NCBI RefSeq assembly: GCF_000003815.2
Contig: NC_049990.1
Location: forward strand, 7,715,010 to 7,779,009
Reading direction: 5' to 3'
DNA from: Branchiostoma floridae
Taxonomy: Eukaryota > Chordata > Leptocardii > Amphioxiformes > Branchiostomatidae
Length of the DNA: 64,000 bases
The notes under the pieces are model-generated. The model saw nothing but the letters and a program-made list of their open reading frames with translations. It did no database searches and was not told the origin of the DNA. The translations under genes and the position numbers were made by a program. Positions 24,501 through 38,373 of this stretch are shown here, piece after piece (the stretch's first letter is position 1; every line of letters starts with the position of its first letter).

Positions 24501-27405
24501 TAGAATTTGGAGCAGTATATATAGTATAGAACCCTACCTGAACACAAACTCAGAGGCGTCTATCTCTTTTCCACAGCCGCTTCCCGTCAGTATCCCTCCG
24601 TTCCCTACCAGGCTGCAAGTATTGAACCGTTTGTTCTTAAACGGACTTTCCTGTGTAGAAAATATACGTATACTTGGTCTTATCTTCTTATCAATGTTAG
24701 AACGCAGTTGTGTCAGGTTGTCATCATCATATCTTGCCGCTCCAAATCCCAATCCAACAGCGGGCTGTAATATGATGTGAATATAAATGAATGAACTAAC
24801 TTAGCTTAAGACATTTGACACTGACCAGTATCTCAGATGTAGGGAGTAGGGAGTAGAAGGCTAATATACATGACAGTGATCATGAACTCAACAGAGACGT
24901 TACAAACATGGCCTAGTAGCCGGAGTCCTGTGTCAGTACAGAAACGTTTTTAAGGGAAACATTCGCTCAGCTGTAAAAAAGTGTTAAGATCTTTGGACGT
25001 TGACATCTGCTATAAGATTGAAGATTGTAATGAAGGAAAACTAAGACTCCAAACCTACTTTAGGAAATCCTTTGAAGACGTCTGATGGCACCTTGACTAT
25101 CGTGGGTTTCTTGCCGTAGGTCTTTAGAACGTTCTTCACAACGTTTCCCTGTGTGACCAGAAAGCTCCCGTTCACATAGCGACTGTCGCGTATGACTCTG
25201 TTTCTGTAAAATCAAAAGGGGTCATAAAATGCAACTTTCAATCTGTTTTGGAGGCAAAATCGATGAAGAGGCTCTTGCTTTTCAAATCTTTGGCAATTGC
25301 AACGTCTTGACAAATTGCATTATATACAGCATACATCATTTACGCAGCTTTGTATGCGCTATCTAACAAAAACTCAGCAGTCCTTATTTGAAGAAATTTG
25401 AAAGCAAATGTACATGACGTCGCATTGTGTTTTGGAGCTAATCCCAAGTCATCAAGTTTACATCTCATACGTCGTGACGTCACTCGGCTAGTTAACCAAC
25501 CAACAGGGCGGAAGCTAAATGACGTCATAATCTGCCAAATGGCAAGTCGAGAAAGTGACTCCTACCGAAATAATTCTGCAGCTGTTTTGTTATAGACCCA
25601 TCCAGGTGCTTCCGTCGGTATGGACTGCACAGCTGCCTGGTCGGCTATGAACTTCTTCAAAGCAACCGATTCCTTCGGTATGTACTTCGCGTAATTTGCA
25701 AATTCCTGCAATGGTCTTGAAAAAAAAAACACAATACAAAACAAAACAAAATATGATCATTTTCATGTATCCACATCTCGGAGTATGCTTTATTGCTAAA
25801 AAATGAGTGCATCTTCCATATCTCAAAGTGATTTACGTCTAATCTAATGACTTTTCTTAATTCATGATAACACACAAATGTTAAAGCCAAGAATTTGTTT
25901 TCTCTTAAAATCTGAGACAACTTTTAGCGCGCGCTTAAGATCATTTGTTCTCCCAAACAAGGCTGTCTCCAGTTGTATTTTTTCTGTCTCACTCGTTAAT
26001 TTGGAGCCCATAGTTGTTGTTTTTTTGTTGTCTTTCAAGCTTACGAAAATACATTTTCATGAAAATCAATTCATGATGCACAATTTTGGAGGGGGGGGGG
26101 CGGATAGGGCGAATCTTATTTTTGTCCTGACGAGTAAATTTCCGTCCGTTCCGAGGAACGGGTCTAAGACGCAGTAGGTTTGCACTGTTTGCCTAGCCCC
26201 AGCTGTTACAAATGTCCAGCGTTAAGAACACGTACAATCTTTCAACCCAACCTCTGCACGTAAACGGACATCTTGTAGGAGTAGGAAAATTGTGTTCTGT
26301 TGTGATTGTCACACCTTTAACTTTATGAGTCTTTAATGAGTTTTTTTCTTCCCATATACTTATATATTATAATACATGGTCGCGTTTATAATAAAAGCTA
26401 CATGACATGTCGGCATATTATTCATTAAATGTTGAGCACATTTACTCTCTATAAAAATTGCCAATGAATAGAGTTCATACGTTTGTTGTTTATAACAATT
26501 ATAAACTACAATTAGTCAATCCCCTCGCTGCTAGTGTACACTGTACAGCCGCACTACACAGAACCCAGGACTGTGTACTTCCGACCTAGCGCACGACTGC
26601 CAAACTTTTCATCCTAATTTTAGCTATAAACAAACTTTTGAGATCAGTTCGGCTGGCTAAAAGGGAATTTCTCACCTCTAAAAACACGTGTTTATGCAGC
26701 CGTTCATTTTTTTCGGCTCGTTGTCTTTTAGGGTACCCACTAGGCCTATACATCAATGGGACCTTATGAATGACCTCAACGTGGTAAAAAATGTTGTGTC
26801 ACTTGTTCCTCTGTACCTTGTTCCCCCAGCTTTTGGCTTTTCCATGGATGAGTTTGCAGTACCGGTAACGCCCTCAAGTCCTCCACTGTAGTCACTGTCT
26901 GCTTCTTCAAGCTCCAGGAGGGAGCTGGATTGTTTTCAACCAAGGTGTAAATCGTACAAAGCAGCAGCAAAATGAGCAACTATACGCCGTACATATATAT
27001 GTAGGAATATGTAGGAAAACACTTACTAATGTCATAGAATTCCAAGGTCAAATAAGAAGATGCGAAAAAACAAGAATGAAGAATCTATTGTTCGGTATTC
27101 CATACTTTGTGTGTTTGGTCATTTCTTTATAACCTTCTTGAATACGTATCTTTCATACGCACGCTTGCATCTGTTTGTGGGGATCACAGAGGATGTCATA
27201 AATGTAATCAAATCAACGTGGCCTTACGTGATACGTTCAGAAGGACACACTTAGTGCCTCACCTGCTAGTATTTGCGCGGGTTTCCAGTTTACTCCAGGA
27301 CAACATATCACCAGGGATGAGACGTGCTGATGTGTAATACAGCAGGAATGGAACCACTATTAGTGACACCAGCAACAGGGCACGCCGTCGATGTTGACTT
27401 CTCAT
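20713..27405 (-). CDS. Alpha-2,8-sialyltransferase (ST8Sia family), gene C, intact; possible hybrid
   Basis: Exons placed by splice sites and phase are 27263-27405, 26817-26924, 25566-25715, 25059-25203, 24538-24650, 22142-22234, 21126-21391 and 20713-20930. They sum to 1236 nt, or 411 residues plus stop. The product is the same Golgi sialyltransferase type as A. It has an N-terminal anchor ([16 protein letters not shown]), motif L ([16 protein letters not shown]), motif S ending [17 protein letters not shown] and HRISDE. Exon 7 encodes the same protein as exon 7 of F, whereas exons 1, 3, 4 and 5 differ clearly (cytoplasmic tail MRSQHRRRA against MRSQYRPCV in F). Intron 5 holds the longest minisatellite of the array, interrupted by a 105-N gap, so intron length is uncertain but the coding exons are not affected. 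Confidence 0.9.
21450..21535. repeat. CA microsatellite in intron 6 of gene C
   Basis: Two CA runs separated by a short spacer. F carries only a short remnant at about 45955-45975. Confidence 0.9.
21885..22080. repeat. Interspersed repeat with ACCGCGAA motifs (intron 6 of C)
   Basis: Contains inverted copies of TTTTCGCGGTGGT and ACCACCGCGAAAATG followed by TCCATGGCAGCAAGAG and AACTTAAATGCATTT. The same repeat occurs in intron 6 of F (46340-46545) and, unrelated by duplication, in the MCT-like gene (57402-57555). It is therefore a dispersed element, probably a small inverted-repeat transposon. Confidence 0.8.
22340..24470. repeat. 23-bp minisatellite in intron 5 of gene C
   Basis: The longest array, more than 2 kb and close to 90 visible units. 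It includes near-identical higher-order blocks of several hundred bp (for example the block with ATAACCTGAGGTACTACTC and the one with AACGAGCCAGGTAATACTC recur). This indicates recent expansion by whole-block duplication. A gap of 105 N lies inside. Confidence 0.97.
24082..24186. other. Assembly gap inside minisatellite
   Basis: A run of 105 N. True array length is unknown. Confidence 1.
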
Positions 27406-27728
27406 TTTGTCTCGTCACTTGGGAAGGCGAATCCGCTGGACATGTGAAATACAAAGAAACAAGACAGAAGATAAAAACTCGAACACCGGAGAGGCCCTGA
27501 GTTCGCCACTGTACCATGTGTTCGCTACGCTGGACAGGAAAGATTATGATACTTTTGTGGTTCTTCTTAACATGGAACAACAAAGTGCAATATAAAGGAA
27601 GGAAAGAAGGAACTTTATTGCTGTACAGGATACAACGTATCGCAACGGCTACTACACTATATACAGATACTAAAACTACATATACAGATACAGTGCAACA
27701 AAATTTTATCAATAGCATTATAAGGTTT

Positions 27729-27777
27729 ATCCCCCCCCCCTCCCCACTTCCTGCATGGAGGGGAGGGGGGGGGGGTA
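27729..27777. repeat. C-run/G-run hairpin
   Basis: A run of ten C followed by TCCCC is mirrored about 14 bp later by GGGGA followed by a run of ten G. It can form a perfect hairpin or G-quadruplex. It lies 5' of gene C and has no counterpart seen at F. Confidence 0.75.
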
Positions 27778-28276
27778 ACTTTTGGGCTGGCCGGTAGGAG
27801 CGCGCTTTAGCCAGGCTATTTTTTTGGGTGAAAGTGTTTTGTAAAGTTTTGATGTATACTTCTGATGGCTTCTCTTCCTTTGGTTCATCAATAATCTCAA
27901 AGCTGTTTTCGGTTCACGGTGGATAAAATACGGATCGAGGCCTTAACATGGACCCCAGCCAACTCTTCATGAATATCCTACCATGCGTGATGACAAAACG
28001 CAGAGCCGGGGGAGCGCCCACATCTGCTGCCTTTCTACGGTAACTTTGAGCCCAGGGACACTAACAGGTGAGGGAGGTCCCTTGACCAATCTTTCTCACC
28101 TCTTAGTGTCCCCGACATGCATGGCATTAAAGTGCCAATTGCTAAACTGCGGACCTACTTCAGGACAAAGAAACACACCAACTATTACAAACATGGTCTT
28201 CGCGGAGGTAATGACAACCGCAATAGCTTAGATAATCACCCGTTCAGCCAGTTCAGAGCGAATGTGTCGCCTTTCA

Positions 28277-28284
28277 TGACGTCA
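28277..28284. promoter_or_regulatory. CRE palindrome upstream of gene C
   Basis: A perfect TGACGTCA in the shared context TTTCATGACGTCACCTCCC, about 0.9 kb upstream of the start codon of C. Confidence 0.5.
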
Positions 28285-30207
28285 CCTCCCAAACTCTTTG
28301 GGTGGCCTTGTCCCAGTTCACACAAGGTCAATCTTTAAATAAATATTGGGAGGAAAGTTCATAACGATCTCTGCATTCTCTGCTTTTTGACACACAGCAA
28401 TAGTACATTCTGGCAAAAAACATCGAGATTATTCCTCCCAACAATACCTTCAGATTGACTTAGCACACACAGAATCAGGACGTCATGAATGCACAACCGC
28501 CCTAATTCTAGGCCCTGCAAGGAACATAACATACCAGTTGTCCAACATGCATGCTAGTCAACCACGCAAGCTTTCAGGTGCTTGGAGTCACTGAAATATC
28601 TAGAAACAACAAATACACATTCAACCAAGCAGTCGACTTGGCTTTAACTTCTAGTTCGGTTATCTTGTAGCCTTTTCCCTCTGGAATAAATTGAGAAACG
28701 ACGTGCAAGATACGACCAGACTGAAAAAAGACAGTAAACAGGTAAGTTAATGAACTAACACAGCCCGGCTACATTATGCCAATAGTTCTAACGAAAACAA
28801 TCATCGGTTTCATAACACATAAATAAATCATTGACACATACATGTTGTGGGAAAGGTCTATCGTTGAATTGAGGTCAAAGGGGACAAGGTCAAAGGAGGA
28901 GTTGTGTCCAACAACCTGGAAAGTTAACGGGAAAGGGTACACAGACCATGTACGGCAACGTCGTGGAGGTACTCTTGAAAAATTGTGATGTAGAAATAAG
29001 CTCAGATGAACTGTGATTTTACTCGCAAAGCTTGTGAGCTTTGCTGCTACTGTAACGCCACTTACCTTCAGGCAAGTAATTGTACGTCGTCAAGCAGCTT
29101 TCCATACAACAGTCATCAGAAGCCGTTGGACGAGTTGCCATTAGAGTCGGACTGACTGCAAGTCAAAACATTTTCGGTAGAAGGCACTGATGCACTGTTT
29201 TTGTTTCGTCAATTGCAAGTGTCTCCAAGTGTCTAAGAGTGACGTTCAAATTAAGCAGACCTAGAAAGGAAGCCAAAGACCCTGCATTCTCCACCAATTT
29301 CGACAATCGTCACCCCGGACTTACAAACACACAAGAAGATAGGAAGGATTCAACGACAGGAGACTTCCTGGAACTCATGTTCTGGAACTCATGTTCATTC
29401 TGGAACTTTTCATGCTAGAATTTCTACAGAGCCATGAAGTTACAGAGCCTCTATGACAGATTAGGCGACACGTGTCTCAAGATTGAAAAAAAAATGTCCA
29501 AGGCAAACTTGGATCTCACAAAAAGAGGCAAAGTAAGAGTAAAACTTTTTAAAGATCACCCCATACCAGTGGGCACAATTTGGTATGCCAATACCAATAG
29601 CCCGAAACCAGATATTGTCAAACTCTTAAGAAACATAAACAACACTGAAACGTTGTACAAAATAATGAGCTTTGTATCATGTATTATGATTTGGCATAGA
29701 CAAATATTTGATTGTGGTATTTTATTATATTTTGCATGTTAAGAATATGTTAAACTTTGTATTATAAATCTCGCAATTCAGCATTTTGGTTTTCAAGAGT
29801 TTCAAATTAATAAACCAGTCCATAAAAATGCAAACAATCTACTAAAGTATGTTAACAGTTATACATGCAGACAGTCGTAATATATCAGAGTGAATAATCT
29901 TGTACACTCTGATCGTACAGTACAGTAATCGTACTAGGCGACATACGACGTATTGTTTTTGTTGGTGTGTTCTTTTTCTTTCTTTCTTCCGACTTACGGA
30001 AAGGATGGAATGTCTACCCGGGCTGGCTATCACGTCAGGCTACTCAGATACCCCATTCATTGCCCTAATTTTTTTCCACTCGCACACACTACTTTGGTAC
30101 GAGCCTTATGGTATAGTATTGTGTGTAGTAGCTTGATACCATGCTAGAGGAAAACATTCTGCATTTTTACAAAAAATGTTGCCTTTCTAGTCATACACAT
30201 TGTCCGC

Positions 30208-33200
30208 TCATTGACATGCGTGGGTTGTCAGACGAAGAACCCCGGTGTTGTGGAGACGCTGCAGTTGCCTGAACTCATCAGGTACTCTGTGAGCACTTCG
30301 GGGTAGGGCATTGTCGTAGTAATGCTCAGTCAGGCGTCTGTTGTTCCTGTCGGAGTGGAAGGGCCAGAAGCCGTACAGGCGCACCTCTTCGCACATCTGT
30401 GTGGCCGAACTCACCAACAGCAGACCTAGATGATCATGAATAATGGCAAGTGAGTATATGGAAGAAATGGATATATAAGAATGATATACGTAGAAAAGGG
30501 AACGTGAAATTACCACAGATTAACTGATATAAGTAAGTAAGAACAAGTGACTGTAGGTCACATACTCCGTGACGTATTTGTGGTTTCCGCTGCATCAGTT
30601 GCAACAATATATATTATGCCGATGATATGGACAGTCCCAGACAGAAAAATAAAGACGCACAGAAAAGAAAACGAAGCTCTAATGTTACTGATAGCTTACC
30701 GGAACAATGTACGTACTTGTTTATCCTAACACTGGCACTGACCAATCCAGCTCTACCGCGACAGCTGTTCTGTTCATTAGAGAACACATAAACCCATATC
30801 TGCTTGGAGTTAAGCTAATTAACAGACTCCAAAAACTACATGGCCTGTTCCACAATACCAGGAATATATGGGTGATTTCTGAAATTATTACATCGGTAAT
30901 AAAAACAGCTACCGCGTAGAAAACAAGGTGCATCATCGCGCAACTGCGTGCAGAAGACATGCCAAACTAAATACGAATAAGGCCAAAGGGAACATAGAGA
31001 TACAGATGCGAACAGTCATCACATCGGACAACAACAATACTCTGTCGTTGGAGGTTACCCTCCGTCACAGAGTAGTAAGTTAAATGGTGAAACCAATGAT
31101 TCATGCATTTTGTAAGATATATTGCAGCTTATGATAACTACCTGACGACGGCTTCTTCGCCGTGATGCCATTTTCTTTCCAAAACGATCTCATCGATCCT
31201 GTCGGACTTGGATATGGTAAGATGACTTGGTTCCGGGCGCTGTTTCCTTGCAGAGCCCGCTGTGCTTGGAAGGCACAATTTGCGTGCGTGGGACTTTCAA
31301 AGGCCCAGATCCAGAGGTAGCTGTCTCCGTATACTGACAGGTCAGACATCCAGGCTCTAGTGTTTAATGTCACAATTTTTCCTCTTCGACTTTTGTATCT
31401 AGACAAAATAAAAACAACAAATAAAAACAAAGTTTGCCAGTTTCACACACACACACGCGCGCGCGCGCACACACACACATACACACATACACACAAACAT
31501 GATAAGACATAAAGAAAGTACCTGTATCCGATCATAGAAGGGTTGATGGTAATCAGATTGGTTTTCTTCCCAATGTCATCCAAATATTTCTCGTCCATTG
31601 AAGCCATGTTGAGCCTACCAGTTATGAGGAGATAAAAAGTTGAAAAAATCCGTGAATATAAAAAAAATGGAGACTATCTGACGTCAACAAAACAAGCAAT
31701 AGACATAAGAGAATAATCCGGTAACATCAATCTACATAACCAGGGAAAACTCATCAACATAACCAAGTAATACTCATCAACATAACCAGGTAATACATGT
31801 ACTCATCAACTTAACCGGGTAATACTCGTCAACATAACCAGGTAATACTCATCAACACAACCAGGTAATATTCATCAACATAACCAGGTACTACTCATCA
31901 ACATAAACAGGTAATACTCATCAACATAACCAGGTACTACTCATCAACATAACCAGGTAATACTCATCAACATAACCAGGTACTACTCATCAACATAAAC
32001 AGGTAATACTCATCAACATAACTAGGTAATGCTCATCAACATAACCAGGTACTACTCATCAACATAAACAGGTAATACTCATCAACATAACCAGGTACTA
32101 CTCATCAACATAACCAGGTAATATTCATCAACATAACCAGGTGATACTCATCAACATAACCAGGTAATACTCATCAACATAACCAGGTAATACTCATCAA
32201 CATAACCAGGTAATACTCATCAACATAACCAGGTAATACTCATCAACATAACCAGGTAATATTCATCAACCTAACCAGGTAATAATACTCATCAACAAAC
32301 CAGCTAATACTCATCAACAAACTAGGTAATACTCATCAACATAACCAGGTAATACTCATCAACATAACCAGGTAAATCTCATCAACATAACCAGGTAATA
32401 CTCATCAACAAACTAGGTAATACTCATCAACATAACCAGGTAATACTCATCAACATAACCAGGTAATACTCATCAACATAACCGGGTAATACTCATCAAC
32501 ATAACCAGGTTATACTCATCAACATAACCAGGTAATACTCATCAACAAACAAGGTAATACTCATCAACATAACAAGTTAATAATGCTCATCAAGAATCCA
32601 GGCAATACTCATCAACATAACCAGGTAATACTCATCACCATTTCATCAGGTAATACTCATCAATATACAGTCTATAAAAATACAGTTAAATCGTCTGTGC
32701 TATTATACAGCATTTTGATCAGCACTAGTACTTGTGCATAATAGGAGAACCTAACCTGAACACAAACTCAGAGGCGTCTATCTCTTTTCCACAGCCGCTT
32801 CCCTTTAGTATCCCTCCGTTCCCCACAACGCTGCAAGTATTGAAGCGTTTGTTCTTGAACGGACTTTCCTGCGTAGAAAAGATACGTGTACATGGTCTTG
32901 TCATCTTATTAATTATCATTATTAATGTCAAAAGGCGGTCTGTAATATAATGTAGATATAGAATGAAGTAACTTAAGCAGTCAAAGCTTAAGCATAAGAC
33001 ATTGGACACTGAGCAGTATCTCAGTTGTAGAGAGTAGAAGGCTAATATACAGGACAGTGATCATGAACCTTTACTCAACAGAGACGTTACAACCATGGTC
33101 CAGTAGCCGGAGTCCTGTGTCAGTACAGAAACGTTTTTAAGGGAAACATTCACCCAGCTGTAAAAGTTGTTAACATCTTTGGACTTCTGCCAGAAGATTG

Positions 33201-34878
33201 AAGATTGTTATGAAGGAAAACTAAGACTCCAAACATACTTTAGGTAATCCTTTGAAGACGTCTGGTGGCACCTTGACGATCGTGGGTTTCGTGCCGTAGG
33301 TCTTTAGAACGCTCTTCACAACGTTTCCCTGTGTGACCAGAAAGCTTCCGTTCACATAGCGACTGTCGCTTACGATCCTGTTCCTGTGGTGTTTAAAAGG
33401 GGTCAAGAACGGCAACTTTCAAGTAGCTTTGGAGGCAAAGCCATTGAAGGGAGTCTTGCTTATATATCCAATCTTTGGTAATGTCTTTACAAATTGCATT
33501 GTATACAGCATACATCATTTACGCAGCTTTGTATGCAATATCAAACAAAAAAAATCAGCAGTCCCGGTTTGAAGTAATTTGAAAGCAAATCTACATGACA
33601 TCGCATTGTGTTTTTGGAGCTGCTTCCAAGTAATCAAGTTTACATCTCTTACGTCGGGACGCCTATATGCCAAATGGCAAGTCGAGAAAGCGGCTCCTAC
33701 CGAAATAAATCTGCAGCTGTTTTGTTATAGACCCATCCAGGTGCCTCCGTCGGTATGGACTGCACAGCTGCCTGGTCGTCTAAGAACTTCTTCAGGGCAT
33801 CCGATTCCTTCGGTATGTGCTTAGCGTAAACAGCAAATTCCTGTAATGCCCTGAGAAACAAAACAAAAGATGATCAATTTTATCTTTCCGCATCTCGGGG
33901 TATGCTTTATGGCTGCAAAATGGGTATATCTAGATCTTAAGTCGAGTTAAGCCTAATCTGATGACTTTTCGTAGTTGCAATTGATGATGGCACACAAATG
34001 TTAAGGCGAAGATTATTGTTTGAGTCTTCTGTAAAATCCAGGGACAACTTCTGGTAACAGCACTTATCTTTAAGGTTGCATTTCGTACTCTCAAGTGAAA
34101 CTGGTTTCAGCAGGTTTTTACTTCTGGTCCCGTGCTAGATGTCAGAAAATGACGGCCCGGATAAGAAAACCAACATCTCGTTGGAAACGGACATCTTGTT
34201 AGAGTAGGACAGCTGTGCTCTGTGGTGTTGTCACCTTAAACTTTACGAATGGCCTCCACATATTACAAATCTTAAGCCACTTGTTCCTTTGTACCTTGTT
34301 CCCCCAGCTTTCGGCTTTTCCATGGATACGTTTGCAGTACCGGTAACGCCCTCAAGTCTTCCACTGTAGTCACTGCCTGCTTCTTCAAGCTTGAGGAGAG
34401 AGCTGGATTTTTTGTTCATAGAAGAAAAATCCTTGTTATTATCAGTTAAGCAGCTATTTGTTGGATGTTTGGGCACATCCTCAGGACTCAATAAGACAAA
34501 CCTGCACAAAAAGCCATTGAATTCTCAGTACTAGACTCCAGCATATACAAGGCACACAAGGGAAGACACTGTGTCAACCTACTCAGCTTGCTAAAAGCAG
34601 ACCTTAAGCAACTTTTTTGGCCAACCCTTATTTTTATTCGCACGCCGTTTTTGGGGTGTACAAAGGAAGTCATTCATATAATCAAATATTAATCAGACCT
34701 TAAGTGATACGTCCAGGAGGAAACACTTAGTGCCTCACCTGCTAGTATTTCTACGGGCCAGTTTACTCCAGGGCAACATATCACCAGGAAGAAGACGCCC
34801 TGATGTGTAATACAGCAGGAATGGAACCACTGTTAGCGATACCAGCAACAGGACGCATGGTCGATATTCACTTGTCAT
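30208..34878 (-). CDS. Alpha-2,8-sialyltransferase (ST8Sia family), gene D, intact
   Basis: This is the near-identical counterpart of A. Exons are 34739-34878, 34295-34402, 33701-33850, 33239-33383, 32756-32868, 31522-31614, 31142-31398 and 30208-30425, each the same length as in A, for 1224 nt and 407 residues. All sialylmotifs are present ([39 protein letters not shown]). Differences from A are few and mostly conservative, for example KRIVS becomes NRIVS at the start of exon 4 and ALPQNAH becomes ALPRSAH in exon 8. The intron 5 minisatellite is about 0.3 kb shorter than in A, which is the largest length difference between the two copies. The function is as for A; the two may be redundant. 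Confidence 0.92.
31442..31498. repeat. CA/CG microsatellite in intron 6 of gene D
   Basis: The counterpart of the 3153-3201 tract in A, slightly longer. Confidence 0.9.
31709..32667. repeat. 23-bp minisatellite in intron 5 of gene D
   Basis: About 41 units in the same variant order as in A, but with an internal block present in A missing here. That fits a single-block gain or loss since the duplication. Confidence 0.97.
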
Positions 34879-35123
34879 TCTGTCTCGTCACCAGGGACGC
34901 TGGGCGTGTGAAATACCAAGTAAAAAGTAAGAAGAAAACTCTGAACATGTTGGACTGTAGCTAAGCCAGAGGTCAGATTATAAATGCATGCAAACTTTTT
35001 ACTTCATGTAATAGTTAGAAAACGACTTCAGGCCTTCTTTTGGGAAATAGAGTAGCTCCGCCTATAAGAGGGTTTTCTTTAACACCCGAAGCGAATCTAT
35101 ATCTGTATCAAAATTTAGATAGC

Positions 35124-35459
35124 CCAGGGGTGCCCAAGCATTTGCACGAACCCTATGAGATTCGTAGGAACATTATGTGATACGTACGAATCACTATGCG
35201 AAAACGCACGAACCTTATGAAAATCACACGAATTACTATGCGAAAACGTACGAACCTTATGAAAATCACACGAATCACTATACGAAAACGTGTGATTTGC
35301 ATGAACCTCATGCGAAACCGGCTAACCGCCGCCGGGTCTCGTGACATCACGTCATTCGTATTAGGTTCGTGCAAATCACACAAGTTGGTACGTTTTCGCA
35401 TAGTGATTCGTATGATTTTCATAAGGTTCGTGCTAAACAGCCCACGCATCCGGCGTGAG
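35124..35459. repeat. Fold-back cluster of short repeats upstream of gene D
   Basis: Same element as at 7144-7480, with the same inverted halves and spacer and only small differences. Confidence 0.75.
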
Positions 35460-35882
35460 TCTCGCGCCCGCGGCGCTCGATGGTCCCACGAGTACTAAAA
35501 AGAACCCCCCCCCCCAACCAAAATCCTGGCTGCTTCAAATACCAACTCTTCATGTATATCGATATCCTACCATGCGTGGTGAGAAAACCTCCACCGGGGG
35601 AGCGCTTTCGCTGCTGCCTTTGTAGTACCTTTCTACGGTAACTTTGAGCCCGGGGACACTAACAGCAACTGCAGGTGTGGAAGACTGGCTGGCCAAATCC
35701 TCTAGTGTCCCCGACGTGCTTGACATTGAAGTGTCAATTGCTAAACTGCGGACCCACTTCAAGACAAAGAAACACACCAACTATTTACAAAGGTACCACT
35801 GGTCTTCGCGAAGGCAACGACAACAGCACTAGCATAGATAATCACCTGTTCGGTCAGTTCAGAGGGAAGGTGTCGCCTTTCA

Positions 35883-35890
35883 TGACGTCA
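35883..35890. promoter_or_regulatory. CRE palindrome upstream of gene D
   Basis: A perfect TGACGTCA, 1.0 kb upstream of the start codon. Here the bases that follow differ from the other copies (ATACATCACC is inserted), yet the 8-bp palindrome is kept. Confidence 0.5.
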
Positions 35891-36699
35891 TATACATCAC
35901 CTTCCAAACTCTCCGGGTCATTTTTAAGTAAATATTGGTAGGAAAGTGCAGAACGATCTCTGCCTTCACCTTTTGCGGACATACAACAATAGTACATTCT
36001 GGCAGAAAACTTCGAGATTTTTCCTCCCCAATAAAGATTAACCTCGAGCTCACGCAAAAAAATCAGCATGCCATGAATGCAAATTTCTCCTTGGAGTCAT
36101 TGTGAAATGTCTAAAAACAACAAATACACATTCAACCAAGCAGTCGACGTGTTTTTCTATTTCTGCATTATTTCCCCTCTAGAGCTCTGGAATAAATTGA
36201 GAAACGAGGTGCAAGATAAAATTAGACTTCGCGACAGTACACAGCTGCAGCTAGGTAAGTCAGTGCACAGAAACAGCCCGGCTAGAAGCAAATAATGCAA
36301 GCTGACCTTGAGATGTGCTGTTGTTGACAACGCAGCTTCAAAGGACGAGTTGTGTCCAACAACCTTGAAAGTTAATGCGAAAGGGTACACTAACCATGTA
36401 GATTAACGTCGTGGAGGTATCCTTGAAAAAATCTGATGTAAAAACAGGACACTAAACTCAGACGAGATATGTGATTTTACTCGCAAAACTTGAGCTTTGT
36501 TGCTGGTAACGCCACTTTACCCTCGGGCAAGGAATTGTGCACAGTCAAGTAGCTTTTCACACAACAGTCACCAGAAGCCGTTGGACGAGATGCCAATAGA
36601 GTCGGACTGGCTGCAAGCCAAAATATTTTCGGTAGAAGGCACTGTTGCACTGATTTTTGTTTCCGCCATCAGCTGGTTAGTTGAGATCATGTACAGGTC

Positions 36700-36885
<186 letters not shown>

Positions 36886-38200
36886 TTTTGCTGGTGTGTT
36901 CTTTTTCTTGTTTACTTCTGGCAGAAAAGGTTGACAGAAAGGAGGGGGTGTCTACCCGATGTCTATCACGTCAGGCTACTCAGATACCCCATTCATAGCC
37001 CCAATTATTTTCTCACTCGCACACACTACTTTGGTGCGAGCCTAATGGTATAGTATTGTATGCGAGTAGCTTGGCACAAGGCTAGAGGAAGACATTCTGC
37101 ATTTTTTTAAATGTTGCCTTTCTAGTCATATCCATAGTCCGCTCATTGACATGCGTGGGTTGTCAGACGAAGAACCCCGGTGTTGTGGAGATGCTGCAGT
37201 TGCCTGAACTCTTCAGGTACTCTGTGAACTTTTTTGGGGAGGGCATTGTCGTAGTAGTGCTCATTCAGGCGTCTGTTGCTCCTGTCGGAGTGGAAGGGCC
37301 AGAAGCCGTACAAGCGCACCTCTTCGCACATCTGTGTGGCCAAACTCGCCATACGCAGTCCTAGATGATCATGAATAATGGGGAGTATAAATCGCTATAT
37401 AAGAATAAGATACGTAGCAAACGGAACGTATAGATTAACTGATATGAATAAGAACAAGTGGCCGTAGGTAAAATACTCCGTGACGCATTTATGGTTTTCG
37501 CCGCATCAATTACAACAGTAGATATATATGGACAGTCCCAAACAGACAGCGACGAACAGGAAACCAAACGAAGCCTTAATTTTACTGATAGCTTAACAGG
37601 ACAACGCATGTACTTGTTTATCATAACACTAGCAATTTGCTAGGAAGACAGTGTCTAAACATCTGTTTAGGGATTCCGGGTCTACCGTGACAGCTGTTCT
37701 GTACTGTACTTTAGACAACACATAACCCCATATCTGCTTGGAGAGACAAAGGGATGAGGCAAGATGCAAACACACACCACATCGGATAACAGCAATACTC
37801 TGTCGCTGGAGGTTACCGTCCGTCACAGAGTAATAAGGTAAACGGAAACCAATTATTCATGGATTTTGTATGATATGTTGGTATGCTACAGGTTATGATA
37901 ACTACCTGTCGATGGCTGATTAGCCGTGATGCCATTTTCTTTCCAAAATGATCTTATCGATCCTATCAGACTAGGATATGGCAAGATGACTTGGTTCCGG
38001 GCGCTGTTTCCTTGCAGGGCTCTCTGTGTCTGGAAGGCAAGACGTGCGTGTTTGGGACTTCCAAAGGCCCAGATCCAGAGGTAGCTATCTCCGTATACTG
38101 ACAGGTCGGACATCAAGGCTCTTGTAGTCTTTACCCTCGCCTTTTTTCTTCTTTTCATCTTGTATCTAGACGAAATAAAAATTGAAAATAAAAAAAAGTT

Positions 38201-38201
38201 T

Positions 38202-38265
<64 letters not shown>

Positions 38266-38333
38266 AACACAAACACACGCTTCTTTTCACCTTGTATCTA
38301 GGCAAAATGAAAAACAACAAATCAAAACAAAGT

Positions 38334-38373
<40 letters not shown>

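Larger units (their letters stand above)
27406..30207. other. Intergenic interval between genes C and D; block junction
   Basis: 5' flank of C and 3' flank of D. It contains a C-run/G-run hairpin (27729-27777), the CRE at 28277-28284 and the recurrent exon-like block ending CAGGTAAG (about 28670-28746). From about 28468 it resumes the sequence found at position 1. There is no N gap at this junction. No gene is supported. Confidence 0.8.
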
